Positions 29,219 to 37,321 of a stretch of 64,000 bases of DNA are shown here, one piece after another. The notes beneath the pieces were generated by a model, which did no database searches, was not told the origin of the DNA, and worked only from the letters and a program-made list of their open reading frames with translations. The translations under genes were made by a program, and so were the position numbers. The stretch comes from Calothrix sp. PCC 6303 (GTDB lineage Bacteria; Cyanobacteriota; Cyanobacteriia; Cyanobacteriales; Nostocaceae). The first letter of the stretch is position 1. Every line of letters begins with the position of its first letter. Location: NCBI RefSeq assembly GCF_000317435.1, contig NC_019751.1, forward strand, positions 3,844,001 to 3,908,000, given 5' to 3'.

Positions 29219-29797
29219 GTGGAAAATTCTCCCAATCCATCAAAAACCACACAATGTCCGTGTTGTCATTCCTCAGCTAGTCGTCGTGATTTCCTGAAAT
29301 CTTTCTTACCTGGAGCATTCGCCCTGACTATTTTACAATCAGCAGCATCCGCAAAGGCAGCAACTGTTAAACCTCAAGCTTTAGTGCTTAGTTGTATTGA
29401 TTTTAGGTTTTTTACAGCAGAACGTTTGTTTTTATCAAAGAAACATCTGTGGGGTGAATATGATTGGACAGCTTTAGCAGGTGCTTCCCTGGCTATAAGC
29501 GGCTTTCCCCACCCATCTGATGCAGAAGCATTTTGGGATCAGTTAGATTTATCCTATCGATTACATCAAATTAAAAAAGTAATTGTGATCGATCATCAAG
29601 ACTGTGGTGCCTATGCAAGTATGATCGATCCTAACTTAAGCAAGGATCCACAAAGAGAGTTAGAAGTACACACAGATTATTTAAACAGAGCTTTTGATTT
29701 AATAAGCGATCGCTATTCAAATCTAGAAGTAGAACTATATTTCGCAACCCTCAACAAAGCGGAATTTCAGCCTGTTTTACGCAAAATTCCCAGTTAG
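29219..29797 (+). CDS. Tat-exported beta-carbonic-anhydrase-like protein
   Basis: 192 residues starting at GTG 29219; no in-frame ATG lies nearby. The N-terminus has a cysteine pair (CPCC) and a twin-arginine signal (SRRDFLKSFLPGAFALTILQSAASAKA), so the protein should be exported folded. The mature part has LSCIDFRFF (CxDxR) and VIDHQDCGAY (HxxC), the zinc-ligand and Asp-Arg dyad pattern of beta-carbonic anhydrases, but the region between is shorter and the rest diverges. Activity is therefore uncertain. A 100-bp repeat with inverted ends follows the stop codon. Confidence 0.75.
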   Translation: MENSPNPSKTTQCPCCHSSASRRDFLKSFLPGAFALTILQSAASAKAATVKPQALVLSCIDFRFFTAERLFLSKKHLWGEYDWTALAGASLAISGFPHPSDAEAFWDQLDLSYRLHQIKKVIVIDHQDCGAYASMIDPNLSKDPQRELEVHTDYLNRAFDLISDRYSNLEVELYFATLNKAEFQPVLRKIPS

Positions 29798-29817
29798 CCC
29801 ACCCAAAACTAGCAATC

Positions 29818-29922
29818 CGAGAAACCCGGTTTTTCCTGGCACCGCGACAACCCTGGGCAGCAGATTTTGAGATTGCTTACTTACGTCGCAATGATCTAAA
29901 AAAAATAAAACCGGGTTTCTCG
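29818..29922. repeat. Composite inverted repeat with nested dispersed repeat
   Basis: CGAGAAACCCGGTTTT and AAAACCGGGTTTCTCG form 16-bp perfect inverted ends about 105 bp apart. Inside lies TTGAGATTGCTTACTTACGT then CGCAATGATC, which is the 3' part of the dispersed element found at 57616-57699 and 58780-58863. One repeat thus appears nested inside another, between the carbonic-anhydrase-like gene and hisB. Confidence 0.65.
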
Positions 29923-29929
29923 CAGAATG

Positions 29930-30559
29930 TTAAATCATCCCTTTGGAACTGGGAATCGCACCAGCACGACGGGGATCAACTTCTACAGCCATTCGCATCG
30001 CCCTAGCAAAGGCTTTAAATGTAGCTTCGATGATATGATGAGAATTAATGCCATCGAGTTGACGAATATGCAGCGTTGTTTGGCTGTGATTAATAATTGC
30101 CACAAAAAACTCTCGAACTAACTGCGTATCATAGGTACCAACACGTTGGGTTGGAATTTGCAATCCATAGCTAAGGTGGGGTCTGCCAGAAAAATCTAAA
30201 GCAACCTGTACCAGCGCTTCATCCAAAGGTGCGAGAAAATTCCCGAAGCGAACAATACCTTTGCGATCGCCTAATGCTTGATGTAATGCTTGCCCCAAGG
30301 TAATACCTACATCTTCATTGGTGTGATGATCATCTATATGTAAATCTCCAGTGGCACGAACATCTAAGTCAATCAGTCCATGGGAGGAGATTTGATGTAG
30401 CATGTGATCCAAAAATGGGATTCCAGTTGCTGCATGACAAACGCCCGTGCCATCTAAATTAATGCTAACTTGAACATCAGTTTCACCTGTAGTACGACTA
30501 ACGGAAGCGACACGGGGGGAAACACTAGAGGTATGAATTTGAGAAGTCAGGGTTTGCAT
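29930..30559 (-). CDS. hisB: Imidazoleglycerol-phosphate dehydratase
   Basis: 209 residues, normal for the monofunctional enzyme. Signature metal-binding motifs: [38 protein letters not shown] and the second repeat [38 protein letters not shown] ... [18 protein letters not shown]. It performs the sixth step of histidine synthesis, removing water from imidazole glycerol phosphate. It is monocistronic here, as is usual for scattered his genes in cyanobacteria, and convergent with the carbonic-anhydrase-like gene. Confidence 0.98.
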   Translation of the reverse strand: MQTLTSQIHTSSVSPRVASVSRTTGETDVQVSINLDGTGVCHAATGIPFLDHMLHQISSHGLIDLDVRATGDLHIDDHHTNEDVGITLGQALHQALGDRKGIVRFGNFLAPLDEALVQVALDFSGRPHLSYGLQIPTQRVGTYDTQLVREFFVAIINHSQTTLHIRQLDGINSHHIIEATFKAFARAMRMAVEVDPRRAGAIPSSKGMI

Positions 30560-30708
30560 AATTATTTTATTTATTTGGCTTGAGCGTTATCTGTGGGATA
30601 CAGGATACCTTTTAGATTGTAAGATGCATCTTGACTTCGCTCAATGCTTAACCTTTTAATCTTCATTTTCAAGAGCGATCGCGCTTTATTATGGGTGGTA
30701 ATGGAAGT

Positions 30709-30738
30709 GCGAAAGACTTTCGTCGCGCAAGCTTCGCA
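30709..30738. repeat. GCGAAAGACTTTCGTCGCGC repeat, inverted copy
   Basis: This 30-bp segment is, apart from one or two mismatches, the reverse complement of 58944-58973. It is a dispersed palindromic repeat (GCGAAAGACTTTCGTCGCGC, ending AAGCTTCGCA) lying between hisB and the next gene. Confidence 0.6.
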
Positions 30739-30778
30739 TAAACCGCCAAACTCAACAAACGCGATCGCTATAAAAATT

Positions 30779-31453
30779 ATGCCTAAAATTATTCAACCTC
30801 AAGATGTCACTCTTGCTGATTTAAAGGAAAAATTTAGCTTACAAAAGTCTACCGACGACAATTTTTTTGATGAATGTTTGGAGTATTTACCAGAACTGAC
30901 GGATTTGGAAAAGCAATACTTAGAGCGTGTGAAAACAAACTATATTAGTTTAGTTGAAAATTCTCCGCTTTTAGAAGAAGCGGTAAAGTTAGTGGTTTTA
31001 TCTCCATTACTGGATTTAGCCGGATTTTATCGTTCACCCTTTCAGATTGCAACGGAAGAACCAATAGAAATTAGTGAAGACATTGCTATTACAGATGATG
31101 AAGAAAACAATGGAATTCAAAAAGAAATAATTAAAGGCAGAATTGATGTATTAGTTTTATATAAACAGTTTTGGCTGTTGGTAATTGAGTCAAAAAGGAC
31201 AAACTTTTCTCTACAAAAAGCAATCCCTAAAGCTTTGATATATATGCTTTCCAGCCCCAATTTAATTCAAAATCCACCAAAAAATGTTTATGGGTTTGTC
31301 ACTAATGGTGAAGACTTTCAATTTTTAAAATTAGTGATTATTGACAATACACCAGTTTATGGTTTGTCAGATAGATTAACTTTATATAAACGAGAAAATG
31401 AATTATATGATGTTTTAATTTTACTGAAAAAACTAGGTCAAATGATTATATAG
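30779..31453 (+). CDS. PD-(D/E)XK-type nuclease-like protein (HsdR N-terminal-like)
   Basis: 224 residues from the ATG at 30779 (MPKIIQPQDVTLADLKEKF); the open frame runs back to 30644, but that part is made of repeat DNA. The core reads KGRIDVLVLYKQFWLLVIESKR, the D-x-L...E-x-K pattern of the PD-(D/E)XK nuclease fold as in the N-terminal domain of type I restriction R subunits. The motor domain, and any hsdM or hsdS, are missing. Similar stand-alone genes are common in cyanobacteria and are often labelled as restriction subunit R. DNA cleavage is inferred only. Confidence 0.7.
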   Translation: MPKIIQPQDVTLADLKEKFSLQKSTDDNFFDECLEYLPELTDLEKQYLERVKTNYISLVENSPLLEEAVKLVVLSPLLDLAGFYRSPFQIATEEPIEISEDIAITDDEENNGIQKEIIKGRIDVLVLYKQFWLLVIESKRTNFSLQKAIPKALIYMLSSPNLIQNPPKNVYGFVTNGEDFQFLKLVIIDNTPVYGLSDRLTLYKRENELYDVLILLKKLGQMII

Positions 31454-31492
31454 TGTATAGTTTACAATCGTAGGTATCGCACTCTGAATACA

Positions 31493-31598
31493 AAACGCGA
31501 TCGCAGTAACTAAATGCAGGTTCGGTATCAGCGAGTGCGTAACCCAACATCAAGCCTACTAATAGTAACTTATCCACAAACAGAGAAAAGCGATCGCG
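31493..31598. repeat. Direct repeat flanking the RelE module, downstream copy
   Basis: About 105 bp beginning AAACGCGATCGCAGTAACTA and ending AGAGAAAAGCGATCGC. It is largely identical to 32261-32364. The two copies bracket the toxin-antitoxin pair in the same orientation. Confidence 0.75.
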
Positions 31599-31628
31599 TC
31601 AAACTTGTAACGCTAACTAAAACGTTGT

Positions 31629-31889
31629 TCAGAATCTATAGGCATCTCGACGATGTTTTACTTTCACCACTGTGACTAATAGGAAACTATCTTGTATTTC
31701 GTAAATTATTCGATATTTTTCCAATCTGACTCTGTATAAATTATCTGAACCTTCTAATTTTTTCACACCATCAGGACGAGGTTCAAAAGCAAGCTCTTCT
31801 AATTTGGCAACAACTTTCTGTTGAACATCAATAGGTAATTTTTTTATCTGTCTTTTTGCTGCTGGAGCAATTTCTACTTCGTAACTCAC
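31629..31889 (-). CDS. RelE/ParE-family toxin
   Basis: 86 residues, typical RelE size. The pattern YEVEIAPAAKRQIKKLPIDVQQKVVAKLEEL ... KKLEGSDNLYRVRLEKYRIIYEIQD...VVKVKHRRDAYRF matches RelE-type ribosome-dependent mRNA endonucleases, including the basic RVRxxxYRIIY and C-terminal HRRDAYR. It overlaps the upstream antitoxin gene by 4 nt (ATGA), so the pair is translationally coupled. The antitoxin-first order is standard. Confidence 0.92.
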   Translation of the reverse strand: MSYEVEIAPAAKRQIKKLPIDVQQKVVAKLEELAFEPRPDGVKKLEGSDNLYRVRLEKYRIIYEIQDSFLLVTVVKVKHRRDAYRF

Positions 31890-32083
31890 AAACCTAGTTC
31901 CCTTTTGAGTTCACCCAAGGAAATCGTACCAACTTCTTGTGCTTCTTTTAATGCAGCTTTGGCATCTTCTAAATCTTCTTTATCTTCTTTAGCTTTCAAA
32001 AATAGCAAAAAGTCCAATACCTCACATATAATTTCTTCTGGTACGTTTTCTATCTCTTCAATTATTTTTTGTTTGGCATTCAT
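31886..32083 (-). CDS. Antitoxin partner of the RelE toxin
   Basis: 65 residues from the ATG at 32083 (MNAKQKIIEEIENVPEEIICEVLDFLLFLK), preceded by GAAGG; the open frame reaches 32119. The N-terminal half is a helical segment (EIENVPEEIICEVLDFLLFLKAKE) seen in a group of small cyanobacterial antitoxins (DUF2281-like), and the C-terminus is a charged helix suited to wrapping the toxin. No clear DNA-binding motif is visible. Identification rests largely on its place in front of relE. Confidence 0.82.
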   Translation of the reverse strand: MNAKQKIIEEIENVPEEIICEVLDFLLFLKAKEDKEDLEDAKAALKEAQEVGTISLGELKRELGL

Positions 32084-32260
32084 AAATTCGCCTTCATGCT
32101 GGTTGGCTCCATTATACAATCGCAGTTATCGGAGTCTTACTAACTCAGTCAAAAAACGCGATCGCATCAATCACAAGAGAGAGTTTTTGTTGGGCTTCGT
32201 CAAGCTTCCAGTTCATCTGCTTTCCTTGAAGAATACTGAATTATAGCCTAACGTAACCAG

Positions 32261-32364
32261 AAACGCGATCGCAGTAACTAAATGTAGGTTGGGTGGAGGC
32301 TTTGTGTAACCCAACATCAAGGCTACTAATAGTAACTTATCCACAAACAGAGAAAAGCGATCGC
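32261..32364. repeat. Direct repeat flanking the RelE module, upstream copy
   Basis: About 104 bp, same orientation and nearly the same sequence as 31493-31598, including CCCAACATCAAG, TACTAATAGTAACTTATCC and a terminal HIP1 octamer. The middle differs (GTTCGGTATCAGCGAGTGCG against GTTGGGTGGAGGCTTTGTG). Confidence 0.75.
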
Positions 32365-32490
32365 ACTCTGTCAAAAACTAGATAAAAATGCGATCGCACT
32401 AGCAGATCGTGCATGAGAATGGAAATGCGATCGCACTCCGGATATAAAGGCGATCGCACTTTATTCTGTATGGTATGGAAACGCGATCGC
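32357..32490. repeat. Dense HIP1 cluster
   Basis: Five GCGATCGC octamers lie in 134 bp (32357, 32390, 32427, 32450, 32483), with two more at 32158 and 32265. HIP1 is abundant throughout the genome but usually far more scattered. The stretch 32084-32515 between the antitoxin and the protease gene holds no gene; it consists of this cluster and the direct repeat. Confidence 0.75.
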
Positions 32491-32515
32491 AAACAATTAA
32501 TCTTTAAAATCAAAG

Positions 32516-35209
32516 TTATTGAAGCAAGTGCTTTTTATCAAGATTCAATATTGTTTGAGGGTTTGCTGCGCTTTCTAACTGGATTTTTTGATAAAAGCTT
32601 GTAGACTGTAGCCAATTTATTGGATTTGCAAACATATTACCTTCCTTGAAAGAATAAACAGCGTTAAGGTCGGTCTTCAAATTAACGATCTTGGGGGTTG
32701 TTGAAGAAAAAGTGTTTTGATTGATACTATAAGCCAATGATGTTTTTGTGTTAACAGTGCTTGTACTCAGAGCATTGTTTGTAACAAAAGCAGAATTTTG
32801 TCCATTAAAAGCTGACTGCGTGACAATTTCCCGCACTCGACTATCTGATAAACTGCGATTAGCGCTCAACATCAGAGCCACAACCCCTGCAACGTGAGGT
32901 GCAGCCATAGAAGTACCACTCATAAAACTATATCCATTACCGGGTATAGTTGAATAGATACTAACTCCTGGTGCAGTTACATAAGCGAGTGGATTGGAAC
33001 CAGCACGATTAGAGAAAGAAGCCATATTATTGTTTCTATCGACAGCACCAACTGCAATTCCCCATTTATCAGCATAACGAGCAGGAAAACCAGGTAATGT
33101 CAATCTATCATTTCCTGCTGCCATCACAACTATTACACCTTTACTGCTCGCATATTGTAATGCTGCTAAAATATCACTTGATGGGGAATTGCTACCCAAA
33201 CTCATATTAATGACGTTAGCTCCATTGTTGACAGCATAGCGAATTCCTCCTGCAACACTTAAACTACTACCTCCCTCATTTCCGAGAACTTTCACCGACA
33301 TAATTTTGGCATCATAAGCAATACCAGTAACACCAAAGTTATTTCTTACCCCAGCAATAGTTCCAGCAACATGAGTTCCATGACCATGAGTATCTAAAGT
33401 CTTGTTGTTTTTATCATGGAAATTCCAACCGTATACATCATCAACAAAGCCGTTTCCATCATCATCCTTACCATTTCCAATAATTTCTCGACTGTTAGTC
33501 CAGATATTTCCCTTTAAGTCAGTATGGTTGTAATCAACCCCAGTATCAAGAACTGCAACAACAATACCTTTACCCGTATATCCTTTTGCCCAGACTTCTG
33601 GTGCTTTGACTAAATCTGCACCCCAGTCATTTCCACCCAGGTTAGTTACATCCGCAAAGGTATTTTGACCAATTGCTTTAGCAACTGCTGCTGCTGCGTT
33701 GATTAAACCATAACCAGAGGTGGAATTATATGTTGATGTTGGTGGTGGAACAAGACTAAATTTTTGCTCAACAACATTACTGACAGCACCAGCTTTATCA
33801 TAAGCAACAGCCCATAAACTATGATTCCCAGATGCAAGATTTAATCCTGCTAAATTCAATCCGTAATTAAATTGTCCCCAACGGTTATCCCAAGTGGCAG
33901 AAGTGACACTAAAAATATCTACCGTATCTAAAAATGTGCCATCTGCTCGTTTAATTTTGAAATCAACTCGATTAATATCAGTTGCACCATTAGCATCAAA
34001 TACCCAACCATTATTAATTCTCAGGGTTTCGGTATTGGTGTAAGCAATTTTTTCAAGTCCAAATAGTAGGTTATTTGGTACGGCATTTGGGACGGTAAGA
34101 TTAAATTGACGCTCAAAAACATTACTTAGCGCACCAGCTTTATCGTAAGCAACTGCCCACAAACTGTAATTACCAGTTGCCAAATTTAATCCTGCTAAAT
34201 TCAAGCTGTAATTAAACTGTCCCCAACGGTTATCAGAAGTAGCAGGAGTGGTACTAAAAATATCTGCTGTGTCTACAAATGTGCCATTTGCTCGTTTGAT
34301 TTTGAAATCAACTCGATTAATATCGGTTGCACCGTTACCGTCGAATACCCAACCATTACTAATTTTCAGGGTTTCGGTATTGGTGTAAGCAGTTTTTTCG
34401 AGTCCAAATTGTAAAGCAGTTGGTACTGTGTTAACAGGTTGTGAGGAAACACCAAAATTTTGCGTCCAATAGTTATTGTAATTAACTGCTCCCCTATCAT
34501 TTGCAAGGTAGTAGTGACCAATTCCGATATCTTTGTAGTTGGCATTCAGGATATTAGCTTTATGTCCTGAGCTATTCATCCAGCCTTGAACAACGTCTTC
34601 AGGTGTTACGTATCCTGCCGCAATGTTTTCAGCAGCAGCAGAGAATTTATAGCCTGTAGCCGAAATGCGATCGCTAAACCGAGATCCATTAGCCCCCGTA
34701 TGACTATAGTAGTCACGTAAAGCCATATCTTGACTATGACTTTGTGCTGCTTGGTTAAGTTGTGAGTTTAACTTCAAGGCTGATAGTCCAACCTTGGCTC
34801 TCTCTGCATTGGTTAATTCCAACACGCGATCGCTAAATGATGCCGCACTAACACCCAAGTTATAATTGGTATTCGCTCCCGCTCCTGGAAAAACACGAAT
34901 GAAGTAATTCCCCGCATCTAAAGCTGTTTTAATCGATTCATTAGAAGTTCCAGTTAAATAAGAACTAGTAATAACTTCCCTGGAAACATCAAAAACCCCG
35001 TTGAAGTTTTTATCTTGAATAATCTGCACGTCTGCATTTGCGCTTAAACCACTAACAGCGAGGTTTAAACTAAGACGACTGCTGAGGCTAAAACTATAAA
35101 TATCGTTTAAATCACTTGCACCGACAAAATCTGTAAATGTTTGTGTCGTGGATGTAAGGTTCAGCTTTCTCGCAGCACCCAAGGTATTCCCAGCATTATC
35201 CAAAGTCAT
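32516..35209 (-). CDS. Multidomain secreted protein: PPC-like + CAP + two repeats + subtilisin (S8) protease
   Basis: 897 residues. Order: a PPC-like beta domain (about 1-120, DFVGASDLNDIYSFSL); a CAP/SCP domain (about 128-252, with SHSQDMALRDYYSHTG, AAENIAAGY and SSGHKANILN); two nearly identical ~110-residue repeats (about 262-372 and 379-487, each with TNTETL, GWVFD.NGATDINRVDFKIKR and SLWAVAYDKAGA); and a subtilase domain (about 530-800) with the triad Asp555 (AVLDTGVD), His610 (GHGTHVAG) and Ser767 (GTSMAAPH). DDDGNG near 582 suggests calcium binding. There is no classical signal peptide; the start MTLDNAGNTLGAAR suits type I (leaderless) export, as in other cyanobacterial subtilases. 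It stands alone. Confidence 0.92.
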   Translation of the reverse strand: MTLDNAGNTLGAARKLNLTSTTQTFTDFVGASDLNDIYSFSLSSRLSLNLAVSGLSANADVQIIQDKNFNGVFDVSREVITSSYLTGTSNESIKTALDAGNYFIRVFPGAGANTNYNLGVSAASFSDRVLELTNAERAKVGLSALKLNSQLNQAAQSHSQDMALRDYYSHTGANGSRFSDRISATGYKFSAAAENIAAGYVTPEDVVQGWMNSSGHKANILNANYKDIGIGHYYLANDRGAVNYNNYWTQNFGVSSQPVNTVPTALQFGLEKTAYTNTETLKISNGWVFDGNGATDINRVDFKIKRANGTFVDTADIFSTTPATSDNRWGQFNYSLNLAGLNLATGNYSLWAVAYDKAGALSNVFERQFNLTVPNAVPNNLLFGLEKIAYTNTETLRINNGWVFDANGATDINRVDFKIKRADGTFLDTVDIFSVTSATWDNRWGQFNYGLNLAGLNLASGNHSLWAVAYDKAGAVSNVVEQKFSLVPPPTSTYNSTSGYGLINAAAAVAKAIGQNTFADVTNLGGNDWGADLVKAPEVWAKGYTGKGIVVAVLDTGVDYNHTDLKGNIWTNSREIIGNGKDDDGNGFVDDVYGWNFHDKNNKTLDTHGHGTHVAGTIAGVRNNFGVTGIAYDAKIMSVKVLGNEGGSSLSVAGGIRYAVNNGANVINMSLGSNSPSSDILAALQYASSKGVIVVMAAGNDRLTLPGFPARYADKWGIAVGAVDRNNNMASFSNRAGSNPLAYVTAPGVSIYSTIPGNGYSFMSGTSMAAPHVAGVVALMLSANRSLSDSRVREIVTQSAFNGQNSAFVTNNALSTSTVNTKTSLAYSINQNTFSSTTPKIVNLKTDLNAVYSFKEGNMFANPINWLQSTSFYQKIQLESAANPQTILNLDKKHLLQ

Positions 35210-35863
35210 ATATAATCCTCTTTTTATTTTTTAAATCAATTAAAATTGCTAAAAATTAATCAAAAACCCAACAAACAGAGATTTTTTAGCGAAAATAGTT
35301 TTTATTTATATTCAATACTGGTATTTAATATTGCTTATTTGCCACAGTGCGGCTACGTATTTTATTTTTGAAGAGAAAATAAACTGAAAGCAATTTTTGT
35401 GAAGAGAGCGATTTTGTGCGGAAAATCAACTTAATCGCAACTTTATATATTTCTGGAAAACCTAAAATTAATAGACTATAGGAATCCTATTTGAATATTG
35501 TTGGCGTAGCCTGCGCTCCGCGCTTACAAAACTCAGTACAGTTTCTACTCACTACTCCCTCACCCCAACAGATAGATTCACAAACCAAACCGGATTCCTA
35601 TATTTATAAATAGGTATAGTCATGGTTGACATAGATATCCATTGTGTATTACATTAATACTACATCTTGAATATACACATTTTGTTAACTAAAAAATATC
35701 AGTAAAATTCTGTATTTTGCTATCAATCGGTGAGATGATTTAGCTCATTAAAAATGGGTTTTACTTTTGCATATATAATTTATTTTCTTATCAAAAACTA
35801 TGAAATAACAAACTAAAACTACACTCTAACTACAACTAATATAAATACGAAAAAACTAAAATC
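35210..35863. other. Divergent protease/rtcB intergenic region
   Basis: About 650 bp, AT-rich, with the two divergent promoters. At about 35500-35527 TTGTTGGCGTAGCCTGCGCT matches (inverted) the repeat at 41803-41832 (GTGCAAAGCACAGGCTACGC then CAACAA). No gene seen. Confidence 0.4.
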
Positions 35864-37045
35864 ATGGCTTACGAAAAATTAGAACTTTCCAGCCCATCCC
35901 CTGTATTATCTTGGGCAAATCACCCCCTGGGTAGTGAAGAAACCAAGATGGCGAAAAATGTCGCATCCTTACCATTTGTATTCAAACATGTGGCATTGAT
36001 GCCTGATGTTCACTTGGGTAAAGGTGCCTTAGTTGGTTCAGTTATCGCCACAAAAGAGGCAGTAATTCCGGCTGCTGTGGGTGTTGATATTGGTTGCGGG
36101 ATGGCTGCAATTAAAACCCCATTTAATGGTGATCAACTGGAAGGTAAACTGAAGAAAATACGCTTAGATATTGAAGCAGCGATTCCCACTGGCTTTAATG
36201 AAAACCCTGATGTCGAAAAGACAGTTAGTAACTGGCAAAGATGGCGAGATTTCAACAACTTACACAAAGGTGTGCAAGATTTGGAAGTTAAAGCCATGCG
36301 ACAAATGGGTTCACTGGGTGGGGGTAATCACTTCATTGAGGTGTGTCTCGACAGTGAAAATCAAGTTTGGTTGATGTTACATTCTGGTTCACGGAATATT
36401 GGGAATAAACTCGCCCAGTGCCACATCGGTACTGCCAAAGAGTTGGCGAAAATGGCAGGTAACAAATTACCTGATCCAGATTTGGCTTACTTTATTGCCG
36501 GAACAGATGAATTCAAAGCATATTGGCACGATTTACAGTGGTCACAAAATTACGCCAAAGTCAACCGTGATGTGATGATGGCAAGATTTAAGCGGATTGT
36601 TGAAAAACATGTAGCAGGTGGAAAACAAAGTAAACCTCTATTAGAGGTGAACTGTCACCACAACTATGCTGAGAAGGAAGTACATTTTGGCGAAGAGGTA
36701 TATGTAACCCGCAAAGGTGCTGTTCGCGCACAAGAAAACGACTACGGCATCATACCTGGTTCAATGGGGGCAAAATCCTACATTGTTCAGGGTAAAGGCT
36801 GCGCTAATAGCTTTTGTTCTTGTAGTCATGGTGCTGGAAGGTTGATGTCCAGAACTAAGGCTAAAAATGTTTACACCCTAGATGATTTGGTGAAACAAAC
36901 TGAGGGTGTGGAGTGCCGCAAAGATGAAGGGATTTTGGATGAAATTCCGGGTGCATACAAGTCAATTGAGGAAGTGATGAACCAACAATCTGACTTAGTG
37001 AAGGTTGTTGCTACTTTGAAACAGGTTGTATGCGTGAAGGGTTGA
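35864..37045 (+). CDS. rtcB: RNA-splicing ligase RtcB
   Basis: 393 residues. Conserved RtcB motifs: HVALMPDVHLGKG, VGVDIGCGM (metal-binding Asp and Cys), GSLGGGNHFIEV, MLHSGSRNIGN, NCHHNYAEKE, IPGSMGAKSYIVQG and SCSHGAGRLMSRTKAK (the HGAGR motif with the guanylylated His). RtcB joins 2',3'-cyclic phosphate or 3'-phosphate RNA ends to 5'-OH ends using GTP and manganese, for tRNA or rRNA repair. No archease or rtcA gene is adjacent, and no rtcR is seen, so regulation is probably not of the E. coli type. Confidence 0.97.
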   Translation: MAYEKLELSSPSPVLSWANHPLGSEETKMAKNVASLPFVFKHVALMPDVHLGKGALVGSVIATKEAVIPAAVGVDIGCGMAAIKTPFNGDQLEGKLKKIRLDIEAAIPTGFNENPDVEKTVSNWQRWRDFNNLHKGVQDLEVKAMRQMGSLGGGNHFIEVCLDSENQVWLMLHSGSRNIGNKLAQCHIGTAKELAKMAGNKLPDPDLAYFIAGTDEFKAYWHDLQWSQNYAKVNRDVMMARFKRIVEKHVAGGKQSKPLLEVNCHHNYAEKEVHFGEEVYVTRKGAVRAQENDYGIIPGSMGAKSYIVQGKGCANSFCSCSHGAGRLMSRTKAKNVYTLDDLVKQTEGVECRKDEGILDEIPGAYKSIEEVMNQQSDLVKVVATLKQVVCVKG

Positions 37046-37082
37046 TATCAGGTGATGGGATTCTGATAATCGTCAAATATCC

Positions 37083-37257
37083 TAGGACTTACGCATTGAC
37101 AGAAAAATCAAAATGGTATGGTTTTCAGCGCTTAAAGCTTGTTTTTCTATTCCCCATCAAGGGACATAAACCAAGAAAGGGTAATTGGTAAAAGGAACCG
37201 AACAAGGGATCCACGTTAATACACACTATAGCCCTTTTGTACAGTGCGTAAGTCCTA
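37083..37257. mobile_element. MITE-like element with TAGGACTTACGCA ends
   Basis: Perfect 13-bp inverted ends (TAGGACTTACGCA at 37083-37095, TGCGTAAGTCCTA at 37245-37257) enclose 175 bp without an open frame. Outside both ends stands TATCC. The sequence AGGACTTACGCA is a familiar terminal repeat of small non-autonomous elements and their parent insertion sequences in cyanobacteria. Confidence 0.8.
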
Positions 37258-37278
37258 TATCCTTGAAAATAAGACTGT

Positions 37279-37310
37279 TGTGGAGACGTAGCAGTGCTAC
37301 GTCTCTACAA
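37279..37310. repeat. GAGACGTAGCA palindromic repeat
   Basis: TTGTGGAGACGTAGCA facing TGCTACGTCTCTACAA around a single G (one wobble position). It lies between convergent rtcB and the penicillin-binding-protein gene, 12 nt from the latter's stop codon. The same palindrome recurs perfectly at 48437-48465. Confidence 0.75.
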
Positions 37311-37321
37311 TCTGGTTTTAC

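Noticed and set aside
29219-29797. Truncated pseudogene of a larger carbonic anhydrase
   Set aside because: The frame is intact with signal peptide and both zinc motifs; the short length may be natural, so it is kept as a gene.
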